Assembly (NCBI RefSeq): GCF_003003235.1 | Contig: NZ_PVUE01000002.1 | Location: 372,001-436,000 of the forward strand | DNA: 64,000 bases | DNA from: Antricoccus suffuscus | Lineage (GTDB): Bacteria; Actinomycetota; Actinomycetes; Mycobacteriales; Antricoccaceae | Direction of reading: 5' to 3' | In this document: positions 9,626-18,430 of the stretch, one piece after another | Layout: every line of letters begins with the position of its first letter | How positions within the stretch are numbered: position 1 is the first letter of the stretch | Notes under the pieces: generated by a model | What the model was told of the DNA's origin: nothing | Databases searched by the model: none | What the model saw: the letters and a program-made list of their open reading frames with translations, nothing else | Translations under genes and position numbers: made by a program

Positions 9626-11737
9626 CTACGCATTCGGCAGGCTCGCGTAGCCACGCGGCAGGAACCGCTTGCCGTTGACCTTCTCGCTCACGCCGGACCG
9701 ATCGAGGTACGCGGTGATGCCACCGTTCCAGAACGGCCATCCGGCACCGAGAAGCATGCACAGGTCGAGGTCTTGCGCCTCCGCGACGACGTCCTCGTCG
9801 AGCATCAGCTGCGCCTCCTGCGCAAGCGCCGACAACGCCCGCTCGCGTACCTCGGACCCGTCGATTTGGGCAGTGCCGCGCTCCCACAACTTCGCGACAT
9901 CGGGATCGAGGGATGGTCGTCCGTCCGCGTCCCAGCTGTAGACGCTGGTCTTGCCAGCGTCCACAAGTGCTCTCATGTTGGCGCTCACTTTGAAACGGTC
10001 GGGGAATGCCTCGTGCAATGTTTCGGCGACGTGCAGCGCGACTGCAGGGCCGACAAGCTGCAAAAGCACCAAGGGGCTCATCGGCAGCCCAAGCGGATCG
10101 AGCGCGCGATCCGCGACCGCAAACTCGGCACCCTCGTCGATCGCGCCGAGAACCTCGCCTAAAAACCGCGTCAGCAACCGGTTGACGACAAACGCTGGGG
10201 CGTCCTTCACCAAGACAGACGACTTCTTGAGGGCGCGCGCGGTCGCGAACGCGGTCGCGAGACTCGCGTCGTCCGTCTGCTGGCCGCGGACGATTTCGAG
10301 CAGCGGGAGAACGGCGACCGGGTTGAAGAAATGGAAGCCGACAACCCGCTCGGGATGATCGAGGTTGGCCGCAATCTGGCTGATCGACAGCGAAGAGGTA
10401 TTGGTGGCGAGCACGCATTCGTCGCTGATGTGTTTCTCTGCCTCGGCGAAAATCTGCTGCTTGAGGGAGAGCTCCTCGAACACCGCCTCGATGACGAAGT
10501 CGGCGTCGCTGAACGCGTCGTATCCCACCGCACCGGAGATCAGCGCCCTAAGTCGGTTGGCTCGATCCGGCGAAATTCGCTTACGCTGCAGTAGTTTGTC
10601 GATCTCGGCCACGACGTACGCGACGCCTTTGTCGGCGCGATCCTGGTCGAGGTCCGTCATGACGACCGGGACTTCGAGGGTCCGCACGAACAGTAATGCG
10701 AGCTGGCTGGCCATCAACCCGGCCCCGATGACGCCGACCTTCGTGACCTTGCGCGCGAGCTTGCGAGCTGGTGCGCCTGCGGGCTTCTTCGCCCGTTTCT
10801 GGGTGAGGTCGAAGGCATACAGGCTGGCTCGTAGCTCGTCGGTCATCAGTAGGTCGGTGAGCGCGTCCTCTTCGGCGCGGTATCCGGCCTGGAGGTCGGC
10901 CTCGCGTGCGAGGGCGATCAGGTCGAGTGCGCGGTACGGCGCGGGCGACGCCTTATGCGTCTTGACGTTGGCGATCGTCTGGCCGCGTTTGAGCGCCGTG
11001 TCCCATGCCTCGCCCTTGTCCACCGCGGGTCGTTTGACGGCGACGCTCCCGTTGACGACGTCGGCGACCCAGGCGAGCGAGGTCTCGAGGAAGTCGGCGG
11101 AGTCGAAGACAACATCGACAATGCCCAGCTTCGCCGCTTGGGCGGGGGTGAGGGTCTTGTTCTGGTTCAGCGCGTTGTCGATGATGACACTGACGGCGTT
11201 GTCCGCGCCGATGAGGTTCGGGAGCAGTTGGGTGCCGCCCCAGCCGGGGACGAGCCCGAGAAACACTTCAGGGAAGCCGAGCATTGCGGTGTTTGCCGAC
11301 AGGCTGCGGTAGTCACAGCTAAGCGCAAGCTCCAGGCCGCCGCCGAGTGCCGCACCGTTGACGAGTGCGAACGTGGGTATCTCGGTCTGAGCGAGCTTGC
11401 CAAAAGTGGCGTGTCCGGCTTGGGCGATCTGCCGGGCGATCTCGGGCGTGGTGACCATAGGTACGCCGGTGAGGTCGGCGCCCACGGCGAAGATGAACGG
11501 CTTGCCGGTCACGGCGATGGCCGTCGGTTGCGACGCGATCGCCGAATCGATCGCCTCAGACAGCGATGCCAGGCCCGCCGGGCCGAACGTCGACGGCTTG
11601 GTGTGGTCGAACCCGTTGTCGATCGTGATCAGCGCGACGTGGCCGGCAAGGCCTCGCACCTGTACCTCGCGGACGTATGCGCGGGTGACGACCTCGTCCT
11701 TGAACGACTCCGCGAGTGAGTTCTCCGAAGCTGACAT
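9626..11737 (-). CDS. fadB: Fatty-acid oxidation complex alpha subunit (enoyl-CoA hydratase / 3-hydroxyacyl-CoA dehydrogenase)
   Basis: A 703-residue bifunctional beta-oxidation enzyme. Residues about 15-200 are a crotonase fold (oxyanion-hole segments AVGADLTGVP and NGAALGGGLELALSCDY). From about 320 there is a 3-hydroxyacyl-CoA dehydrogenase with NAD motif GVIGAGLMASQLA, catalytic HFFNPV and the C-terminal domain. ATG 11737 is chosen because GAGGGG lies upstream and because it starts 2 nt after the thiolase stop. With fadA it forms the hydration-oxidation-thiolysis part of beta-oxidation, like Rv0859-Rv0860. It is convergent with the histidine kinase. Confidence 0.95.
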   Translation of the reverse strand: MSASENSLAESFKDEVVTRAYVREVQVRGLAGHVALITIDNGFDHTKPSTFGPAGLASLSEAIDSAIASQPTAIAVTGKPFIFAVGADLTGVPMVTTPEIARQIAQAGHATFGKLAQTEIPTFALVNGAALGGGLELALSCDYRSLSANTAMLGFPEVFLGLVPGWGGTQLLPNLIGADNAVSVIIDNALNQNKTLTPAQAAKLGIVDVVFDSADFLETSLAWVADVVNGSVAVKRPAVDKGEAWDTALKRGQTIANVKTHKASPAPYRALDLIALAREADLQAGYRAEEDALTDLLMTDELRASLYAFDLTQKRAKKPAGAPARKLARKVTKVGVIGAGLMASQLALLFVRTLEVPVVMTDLDQDRADKGVAYVVAEIDKLLQRKRISPDRANRLRALISGAVGYDAFSDADFVIEAVFEELSLKQQIFAEAEKHISDECVLATNTSSLSISQIAANLDHPERVVGFHFFNPVAVLPLLEIVRGQQTDDASLATAFATARALKKSSVLVKDAPAFVVNRLLTRFLGEVLGAIDEGAEFAVADRALDPLGLPMSPLVLLQLVGPAVALHVAETLHEAFPDRFKVSANMRALVDAGKTSVYSWDADGRPSLDPDVAKLWERGTAQIDGSEVRERALSALAQEAQLMLDEDVVAEAQDLDLCMLLGAGWPFWNGGITAYLDRSGVSEKVNGKRFLPRGYASLPNA

Positions 11738-11739
11738 TG

Positions 11740-12978
11740 TTACTTGTTCCCCTCGTAGGCCGGGTTTTCCCAAATGACCGTGCCGCCCATGCCGAGCCCG
11801 ATGCACATGCTGGTGATGCCGTAGCGAACCTCGGGATGTTCGGCGAACTCACGGCTGAGCTGGGTCATCAGCCGTACGCCGGACGAGGCGAGCGGGTGGC
11901 CGATCGCGATTGCGCCGCCCCACGGGTTGACCCGTGGGTCGTCATCGGGCAAACCGAAGTGATCCAAGAACGCGAGCACCTGTACGGCGAATGCCTCGTT
12001 GAGCTCGAACAGCCCGATATCCTCGATCCCGAGTCCGGCTAACCGCAACGCCTTCTCGGTCGCCGGCACCGGACCGACGCCCATGACTTCCGGCGCCACA
12101 CCGGCGAACGCATAGGCCACTAACTTCATCCCGACGGGCAGGCCGAGCTCTGCTGCGGTCTCGGCGGAGGCGAGGATGCAACCGGTCGCCCCGTCGTTGA
12201 TGCCGGCCGCGTTACCGGCGGTGACGCGGCCGTGCACTCGGAACGGAGTGCTCAGCGCGGCAAGGTCTTCAAGAGTGGTGCCGGGTCGGGGTGGTTCGTC
12301 GGCCGTGGCCAGCCCCCAACCCGCTTCGGTCGAGCGGGTCGCCATCGACGCGAACTCGGGGCCGATCTTGCCAGCTTTTACCGCTGCGTCGTACTTATCT
12401 TGCGAGGACTTGGCGAACGCGTCGCAGCGCTTACGGGTCAGATGCGGAAACCGGTCGTGCAGGTTTTCGGCGGTCGCGCCCATCACGATCGCGGACTCGT
12501 CGATGAGCTTGTCCGCGACGAAGCGTGGGTTCGGGTCGACGCCTTCACCCATCGGGTGGTGTCCCATGTGCTCGACGCCGCCAGCGATCACGACGTCGTA
12601 CGCGCCGACCGCGATGCCCGACGCCGTGGTCGTCACGGCGGTCATCGCGCCCGCACACATGCGATCGATCGCGAAACCGGGAGTGGTGTTGGGTAGCCCC
12701 GCAAGCAGTGCTGCTGTCCGTCCGATGGTGAGTCCTTGGTCCCCGATCTGCGTGGTGGCGGCGATCGCAACCTCATCGACCCTGTCCTTGGGGAGTTCGG
12801 GATGCCGCTTCATCAGTTCGCGAATGACACGGACGATCATGTCGTCGGAACGAGTCTCGGCATACTGGCCCTTGTGGTTGCCCTTCCCAAACGGTGTGCG
12901 TACGCCGTCGACGAAGACGACCTCGCGCCCACGGATCGGGGTTGCCGTGCGCGTATGCGCGGCTTCGGATGTGCTCAC
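11740..12978 (-). CDS. fadA: Acetyl-CoA C-acyltransferase (beta-oxidation thiolase)
   Basis: A 412-residue thiolase that cleaves 3-ketoacyl-CoA with CoA. It shows the start VVFVDGVRTPFGKG, the nucleophilic-cysteine region IDRMCAGAMTAV (A instead of the usual SG after the Cys), GNAAGINDGA, NEAFAVQ, GGAIAIGHPLASSG with the catalytic His, and the C-terminal Cys in SMCIGLGMGGT. GTG 12978 has AAGGAG about 9 nt upstream. It is the first gene of a two-gene unit with fadB. Length is normal. Confidence 0.94.
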   Translation of the reverse strand: MSTSEAAHTRTATPIRGREVVFVDGVRTPFGKGNHKGQYAETRSDDMIVRVIRELMKRHPELPKDRVDEVAIAATTQIGDQGLTIGRTAALLAGLPNTTPGFAIDRMCAGAMTAVTTTASGIAVGAYDVVIAGGVEHMGHHPMGEGVDPNPRFVADKLIDESAIVMGATAENLHDRFPHLTRKRCDAFAKSSQDKYDAAVKAGKIGPEFASMATRSTEAGWGLATADEPPRPGTTLEDLAALSTPFRVHGRVTAGNAAGINDGATGCILASAETAAELGLPVGMKLVAYAFAGVAPEVMGVGPVPATEKALRLAGLGIEDIGLFELNEAFAVQVLAFLDHFGLPDDDPRVNPWGGAIAIGHPLASSGVRLMTQLSREFAEHPEVRYGITSMCIGLGMGGTVIWENPAYEGNK

Positions 12979-13059
12979 GGTAATGCGCTCCTTAACGGTG
13001 CGAAAGATGATGCAATACCGCTATATTACCCGTGAGTAACTTTGATTGACGGCCGAGAT

Positions 13060-14283
13060 TTAATTGAGCGCGGCGGCGATGCGTTCGGCGACGAGCGCGC
13101 GTTGCCAGGGGCGGGCGCCTTCGGCGGCGAGAAACGCGTCAACCGACTCGGTGTCGACGTGTTCGGGGTGTTGCCAGGCGAGCGAGCGGATTGCGGTTGG
13201 CGGGACGATGTTTTCGGCCGGGATAGATAGTTCCTCGGAGAGAGCGAGCACGACTTCGCGAGCGGTCGCGAAGAACTCGGCAACCTTAGGTTCCTTGCTC
13301 ATCCATCGCGACGGAGGTGCACTAGGGTCGGTCGGCTCGCGGCGCGGGGGGAGCTCGGTCTCGGGCAGGCCCAGTGCGGCGTTGATCGCCTCGAGCCAGC
13401 GCTTGCGGTGAGTGATCACGCCGCGGCGGGTGAATCCGTCGAGGTCAAGCATGGCGCCCATATGCTTCGGCTTCGCGATCGCGGCCGCGACGATAAGGCG
13501 GTCCGGGAGCACCTTGCCCGGTGCGAGATCGGTGCGTTTGGCGATCTCGTCGCGCGACTCCCACAACGCACGCACGATCGCGAGACCTGGCCGATCCTTG
13601 ACGGCCTGAATGCCATTAGTGCGTCGCCAGGGGTTGACGCGCGGTGGTGGCGGGGGAGCAGTGCGGACGCTCTCGAACTCCTCGTGTGCCCAGCCCAGTT
13701 TCCCTTGCTTGTCCAAGAGCGCCTCAACTTCGTCGCGCAGATCCAGCAAGATCTCTACGTCGAGCGCGGCGTAAACCAGGTAGTCACGTGGCAGCGGCCG
13801 AATGCTCCAGTCCGCGGCCGAATGTCCCTTGGCCAGCGAGATCTTCAACAGCAGCTCGGTCATCCGGCCGAGCGACACGCGCTCGAGGCCCGCGATGCGG
13901 CCACCGAGCTCGGTGTCGAACAGTCGATCGGGCCGCATTCCTGTCTCGGCGAGGCAGGCCAGATCTTGACTGGCAGCATGGATGACCCACTCGACACCGC
14001 GCAGCGCTTCGCCAATACTGCTGAGGTCCGGCACCTCGATCGGATCGATGAGCACGGTGCCTACCCCGCGACGGTTGAGCTGGATTAGATGTGCGCGCGG
14101 CGAGTAGCGATAGCCGGATGCGCGCTCCGCATCGATCGCCACCGGTCCTTCGGCCGAGGACAACCTGCGTGCCAGGTCGGCGATTTGCTCCGGGGTCGTC
14201 AGCGGCGCGCTAACTCCACCGGGCGGCTCGAGAAGTGCGGTGACCTCGTCGTCGTCTGGAGGCGAATCGGGTGAGTCGGGCAC
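13060..14283 (-). CDS. rnd: Ribonuclease D (DEDD exonuclease with HRDC domain)
   Basis: A 407-residue 3'-5' exoribonuclease for tRNA and stable-RNA maturation. DEDD motifs: VAIDAERASGYRY (Exo I, D and E), DLACLAETGM with FDTE (Exo II) and YVYAALDVEILLDL-like end YAALDVEILL (Exo III). An HRDC domain follows at about 215-290. The GTG start at 14283 lies 3 nt after the DUF3000 stop, so the two are co-transcribed. Order DUF3000-RNase D is the same as in Rv2680-Rv2681. Confidence 0.92.
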   Translation of the reverse strand: MPDSPDSPPDDDEVTALLEPPGGVSAPLTTPEQIADLARRLSSAEGPVAIDAERASGYRYSPRAHLIQLNRRGVGTVLIDPIEVPDLSSIGEALRGVEWVIHAASQDLACLAETGMRPDRLFDTELGGRIAGLERVSLGRMTELLLKISLAKGHSAADWSIRPLPRDYLVYAALDVEILLDLRDEVEALLDKQGKLGWAHEEFESVRTAPPPPPRVNPWRRTNGIQAVKDRPGLAIVRALWESRDEIAKRTDLAPGKVLPDRLIVAAAIAKPKHMGAMLDLDGFTRRGVITHRKRWLEAINAALGLPETELPPRREPTDPSAPPSRWMSKEPKVAEFFATAREVVLALSEELSIPAENIVPPTAIRSLAWQHPEHVDTESVDAFLAAEGARPWQRALVAERIAAALN

Positions 14284-14286
14284 TCG

Positions 14287-14880
14287 CTAGCCCGTGGAGT
14301 CGCGCTGCGCGATGAGGCTAACGCCGGGCGGCGGTGCGCCGGCCGCGGAGGCCAGAAGATTGACCCACGCGTTGAGATGACCGGCCAGGTCGGGACCGGT
14401 CGCGGTCCACGAGGCGCGGATCTCGAGGTCCGTCGTACTTTCGGGGCCACTGAGGTCGCCGTACCGCGTCGACGACGTCTGGGTGACGGTGCCGCCGAGG
14501 GCGACGTATGGTGCGCCGTGTTCTTCGAGTGACTCAGTCAGCCACGACCAGGCCGCATCCGTCAGTAGCGGGTCGCCGGCCATGTCTGGTTCGAGCGCCG
14601 CGCTGACGTAGGAGACTAGGCGCAGCGTGCCGTCCCAGGCCTCGTCGCCGGCGGGGTCGTGCAGCAGGACCAGGCGGCCAGTGGCCTCGGCCACGTCGGA
14701 GGCCGGGTCGAGGAGCACCTCGGCGCCGAGGGCGTACGAGTACGGCGCGAGTCGCTGCGGGGCGCGGATGGGCTCGAGAGTCACCTCGGGCCGGACCGTC
14801 ACGCTCGACAGGCTCGCTACGGCTCGCTGGAAATCTTCAGGAGCGGAGGTCGGGTCCGAGGCCGAATTTGCGATGGTCAC
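14287..14880 (-). CDS. DUF3000 family protein
   Basis: A 197-residue cytosolic protein with no membrane segments, matching the actinobacterial DUF3000 family (Rv2680) in length and position before RNase D. Its function is unknown. GTG 14880 is preferred over the longer reading frame because TAGTCT lies 7 nt upstream and because family members start near this point (VTIANSASDP). Conserved genomic pairing with RNase D suggests a link to RNA metabolism, but this is inference. Confidence 0.8.
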   Translation of the reverse strand: MTIANSASDPTSAPEDFQRAVASLSSVTVRPEVTLEPIRAPQRLAPYSYALGAEVLLDPASDVAEATGRLVLLHDPAGDEAWDGTLRLVSYVSAALEPDMAGDPLLTDAAWSWLTESLEEHGAPYVALGGTVTQTSSTRYGDLSGPESTTDLEIRASWTATGPDLAGHLNAWVNLLASAAGAPPPGVSLIAQRDSTG

Positions 14881-14887
14881 ACTGAGC

Positions 14888-14893
14888 AGACTA
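14888..14893 (-). promoter_or_regulatory. -10 hexamer of a leaderless transcript (TAGTCT)
   Basis: On the minus strand TAGTCT is followed by 7 nt and then GTG 14880. No Shine-Dalgarno sequence is visible. It would drive the DUF3000-RNase D unit. Confidence 0.5.
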
Positions 14894-15085
14894 AAACCGA
14901 ACGACGTCGCATCGGTGGAGACGCGCCGCCGGATACCGGCTGAGCCTGAATTGTGACCTCGGACCAAGGTTGCTGTGCGGCGCACTCACCGGCGGCGGGG
15001 TTCTACGAGCCGTGGGAAGATGTCAGGCATCATGGGAAAAAATTCAACGGCGACCGAACACTCGAGTCCGGAACCCAATTCACAC

Positions 15086-16135
15086 ATGTCGATGTCCCTG
15101 CCGCAGGACCTGACGGCCAGTCCGCTGATCGCCGCGGCCCGGCGGCAGCCGGTGCCGCACACTCCTGTCTGGTTCATGCGGCAGGCGGGTCGTTCGCTGC
15201 CGGAATACCGCGAGGTGCGGATCGGCGTCGACATGCTCGACTCGTGCATGCGTCCGGACCTGGTCACCGAGATCACGCTGCAACCGGTACGCCGGCACAA
15301 GGTCGACGCCGCCATCCTGTACTCGGACATCGTGTTGCCGTTGCGCGCGATCGGTGTCGACCTCGACATTCGACCCGGAGTCGGCCCCGTCATCGCCGAA
15401 CCGATCCGCAGCGCCGCGGACGTCTCGCAGCTGCCGAGCATGGATCCCGCGCAAGTGGACTTTATCGACCAGGCCGTGCGTCAACTGGTCGCCGAGCTCG
15501 GTAACACGCCGCTGATCGGATTCGCCGGCGCGCCGTTCACGCTCGCGTCGTACCTCATCGAGGGTGGCCCCTCGCGCAACCATGAGAAGACCAAGGCGTT
15601 CATGCATTCGCAGCCGGATGCGTGGCACGACCTGCTGCAGAGGCTCTCACAGATCTCCTCGACATTTCTGCGGGTCCAGATCGACGCGGGCGTGAGCGCG
15701 GTGCAGCTCTTCGACTCGTGGGCGGGCGCCTTGTCGGTCGCGGACTACGAACGGCTTGTGCGGCCCCACAGTGCGGCGATTTTCGGGGCGATAGGTGATC
15801 GGGTGCCCAAGATCCATTTCGGGCTGGGCACGGCGCTACTGCTGCCGTCGATGGCTGGTGCCGGTGCCGACGTGATCGGCGTGGACTGGCGTACGCCGCT
15901 CGACCACGCCAGCGCGCAGGTGGGTCCGGCGTACGCCGTGCAGGGCAACCTCGATCCGGCGCTGCTGTTCGCGGACTGGGAGGTGATCGAGACCGAGATA
16001 CGACGAATCGTCGCCGAGGGTCAGCGCGCCCCCGGGCACATCTTCAACTTGGGTCACGGTGTGCTTCCAAACACTGACCCGGATGTGCTGACCCGCGTCG
16101 TCGCGCTCGTTCACGAGGTGTCAGCCGCGTCGTGA
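15086..16135 (+). CDS. hemE: Uroporphyrinogen decarboxylase
   Basis: A 349-residue enzyme that decarboxylates uroporphyrinogen III to coproporphyrinogen III. The signature [16 protein letters not shown] lies near residue 28 and [13 protein letters not shown] near 75, with the second signature [17 protein letters not shown] near 150. ATG 15086 is chosen because the family starts a few residues before the DLP segment; ATGs at 15020 and 15032 would add 18-22 low-complexity residues. It overlaps hemY by 4 bp (GTGA). It is divergent from DUF3000. Confidence 0.95.
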   Translation: MSMSLPQDLTASPLIAAARRQPVPHTPVWFMRQAGRSLPEYREVRIGVDMLDSCMRPDLVTEITLQPVRRHKVDAAILYSDIVLPLRAIGVDLDIRPGVGPVIAEPIRSAADVSQLPSMDPAQVDFIDQAVRQLVAELGNTPLIGFAGAPFTLASYLIEGGPSRNHEKTKAFMHSQPDAWHDLLQRLSQISSTFLRVQIDAGVSAVQLFDSWAGALSVADYERLVRPHSAAIFGAIGDRVPKIHFGLGTALLLPSMAGAGADVIGVDWRTPLDHASAQVGPAYAVQGNLDPALLFADWEVIETEIRRIVAEGQRAPGHIFNLGHGVLPNTDPDVLTRVVALVHEVSAAS

Positions 16136-17595
16136 GCACGGTTACAGCAGCCCGCGTCGCACCGCTTCCTCAAGCGTGCGACGTGCTCGTCATCGGCGCC
16201 GGCATCTCTGGGTTGAGCGCGGCATTGCGGCTGCGTAAGGAAAATCCGCGACTCGATGTACAGATGATCGACATCGCCGACGTGGTCGGCGGCAAGCTGC
16301 GCGCGGCTCACTTGGCCGACGTGCCGATCGATATTGGCGCGGAGGCGCTGCTCACTCGGCGACCTGAAGCACTCGAGTTGATCGACACTCTCGGGCTGGG
16401 CGACCAGATGCGCTTTCCCGGCGTTCTTTCGGCAAAGATCGCCTTGGCTGACGGACAGTACCCAATGCCGATGACCTCGATGGGTGTGCCCACGGATGAG
16501 GAATCACTCGCCGTCTCTGGCCTGCTCACGACCGCTGGCGTGGCCGCCGTGCGTGACCGGCAGCGGGGCGCCGTCCTCAGCGGCGATGTGAGTGTGGCCG
16601 AAGCGATCGGCTCACGCTTGGGCGGTGAGGTCGTCGATCGACTGGTCGAACCGATGCTCGGCGGCGTGTATGCCGGCCGCGCGGATCGCCTTTCGCTTGC
16701 CGCGACGATGCCCGCACTCTTCGCGCGGATGCAGCAGGAGCCCGATGTGATCGAGGCGGCCAAGGTGCTGTTGCCGCCGAAATCTACCGATACGACCGCG
16801 ATGCCGGTTTTCACGACACTGGTCGACGGTGGGGTGTCGCGGCTACCTGCGGCAATGGCCGAGGCCGCCGGCGTACAGGTGCATCTGCGCTGCCCCGCAC
16901 GGTCGTTGCGGCGTACTGCTGACGGCTTCAATGTCGAAGTTGGCACCGGCGCCGATCCGCATCTCATCAAGGCGACGTCGGTCATTGTCGCGACCGGACC
17001 GTCGAAGGCCGCGCAGTTGCTGGCCGGGGTCACCGCGGATGGCTCAGCGGCGCTGGCCGAAGTCCCGACCGCAAGTATGGCTGTCCTCGCTTTCGCATAC
17101 CGGACAGCGGACCTGGCGATGCCACCACCAACGGGTAGTGGGTTTCTGGTGCCCGTTTCGGTGGGTACGACGATCAAAGCGGCGACGTATGTATCCAACA
17201 AATGGCCGCACCTGGTCGCCGATGGAACGGGCCACGAGGACTTGTTTCTGGTGCGCGTGTCGGTCGGGCGGATTGGCGAGGAAGCCATGCTTCAGCGCCC
17301 GGACCCCGACCTTGTGGCGTTGGCTCGGCGCGATCTTGCGCTCCTGGCCGGCATTTCGGGCCAACCATGCGACGTCGTCGTTCAACGGTGGGGCGGAGCT
17401 TTACCGCAGTACGACGTCGGCCACCTCGATCGGGTGACACGCGTGCGGCAAGCGGTAGATGAGGTGAAGGGACTCGCTGTTGCTGGCGCGACGTACCAGG
17501 GTGTCGGAGTGCCGGCGTGCATCTCTAGCGGACAAGCGGCCGCCGAGGTCGTGCTTTCGCATCTGACCGAGTCCACGGAAGGAACTTCTCAATGA
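16132..17595 (+). CDS. hemY: Coproporphyrinogen III oxidase, HemY/CgoX type
   Basis: A 487-residue FAD enzyme. FAD-binding motif [18 protein letters not shown] is at residues 16-33, with ADVVGGKLR following, and the C-terminal FAD contact [16 protein letters not shown] near 457. Because hemQ is next door, the substrate is most likely coproporphyrinogen III, as in the coproporphyrin-dependent pathway of Gram-positive bacteria, rather than protoporphyrinogen IX. Starts at GTG 16132, inside the hemE stop. Confidence 0.92.
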   Translation: MSTVTAARVAPLPQACDVLVIGAGISGLSAALRLRKENPRLDVQMIDIADVVGGKLRAAHLADVPIDIGAEALLTRRPEALELIDTLGLGDQMRFPGVLSAKIALADGQYPMPMTSMGVPTDEESLAVSGLLTTAGVAAVRDRQRGAVLSGDVSVAEAIGSRLGGEVVDRLVEPMLGGVYAGRADRLSLAATMPALFARMQQEPDVIEAAKVLLPPKSTDTTAMPVFTTLVDGGVSRLPAAMAEAAGVQVHLRCPARSLRRTADGFNVEVGTGADPHLIKATSVIVATGPSKAAQLLAGVTADGSAALAEVPTASMAVLAFAYRTADLAMPPPTGSGFLVPVSVGTTIKAATYVSNKWPHLVADGTGHEDLFLVRVSVGRIGEEAMLQRPDPDLVALARRDLALLAGISGQPCDVVVQRWGGALPQYDVGHLDRVTRVRQAVDEVKGLAVAGATYQGVGVPACISSGQAAAEVVLSHLTESTEGTSQ

Positions 17596-17625
17596 CACAT
17601 GCAATATCGAGCGAATGAGGTCAAT

Positions 17626-18348
17626 ATGAGTGAAAAAAGAAGTGAGCCGGACGCTAAGCGCGCCGAAGAGCTCAATTCGAAGATTCTTTACACGATGTAC
17701 TCAGTGTTCAAACTGACGCCATCGCTGCGCGGACTGGAGGTCTCGCGCAAGAAGGCGGCCAAGGAGATCGAGGAGATCTTCAAGGCCGGCGCGAAGAGCG
17801 ACGGCCTGATCGTGCGTGGCGTGTACGACGTGTCTGGCTTCCGAGCCGATGCCGACATCATGATCTGGTGGCACGCGCCGGATCCCGATGGCCTGCAGCG
17901 GGCGTATTCCGCCGTACGTCGAAGTGCACTCGGTGCGCACTTGGAGCCGGTGTGGTCGCAGATGGCACTGCATCGCCCTGCCGAGTTCAACCGCCAGCAC
18001 ATTCCGGCGTTCCTCAATGGTGAGGAGCCCCTGAAGTACATCTGCGTCTATCCGTTCGTGCGGTCCTACGACTGGTATCTGTTGCCCGATGAGGAGCGCC
18101 GCGAAATGCTGGCCGGCCACGGCAAGCTCGCGCGCGACTATGGCGATGTGCAGGCCAACACAGTTGCGGCGTTCGCGCTCGGCGACTACGAGTGGATGCT
18201 GTCGTTTGAGGCGAAGGAAATGCACCGCATCGTCGACCTCATGCGCGAGCTGCGCGCCGCGGAGGCGCGCCGGCACGTCCGCGAAGAGATTCCGTTCTAC
18301 AGCGGGATCCGCCGCCCGATAGGTGAAATTCTCGCCAGCATGCCGTAG
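17626..18348 (+). CDS. hemQ: Coproheme decarboxylase (HemQ/ChdC)
   Basis: A 240-residue chlorite-dismutase-fold protein that converts coproheme to haem b with peroxide. The reactive-tyrosine region is SYDWYLLPDEERR and the proximal-histidine segment is MLAGHGKLARDY, both typical of ChdC. ATG 17626 is chosen because GAGG lies 5 nt upstream; ATG 17599 is less likely. It is the third gene of hemE-hemY-hemQ and is followed by a strong hairpin. Ferrochelatase (cpfC/hemH) is not in the window. Confidence 0.95.
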   Translation: MSEKRSEPDAKRAEELNSKILYTMYSVFKLTPSLRGLEVSRKKAAKEIEEIFKAGAKSDGLIVRGVYDVSGFRADADIMIWWHAPDPDGLQRAYSAVRRSALGAHLEPVWSQMALHRPAEFNRQHIPAFLNGEEPLKYICVYPFVRSYDWYLLPDEERREMLAGHGKLARDYGDVQANTVAAFALGDYEWMLSFEAKEMHRIVDLMRELRAAEARRHVREEIPFYSGIRRPIGEILASMP

Positions 18349-18369
18349 CACGGTTTGCCGTAAACCACC

Positions 18370-18407
18370 GGAACCACCCGCGCAGGGCAGCCTGCGTGGG
18401 TGGTTCC
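18370..18407 (+). terminator. Hairpin after hemQ
   Basis: A 17-bp stem (GGAACCACCCGCGCAGG against its partner, one G-T mismatch) with a 4-nt loop, 21 nt after the hemQ stop. The T-tract is poor, but stem length and position favour a transcription end for the haem genes. It also lies before the 3' end of the convergent DUF222 gene and may act in both directions. Confidence 0.7.
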
Positions 18408-18430
18408 GTCTGAATATGACTGCTGTGGAA

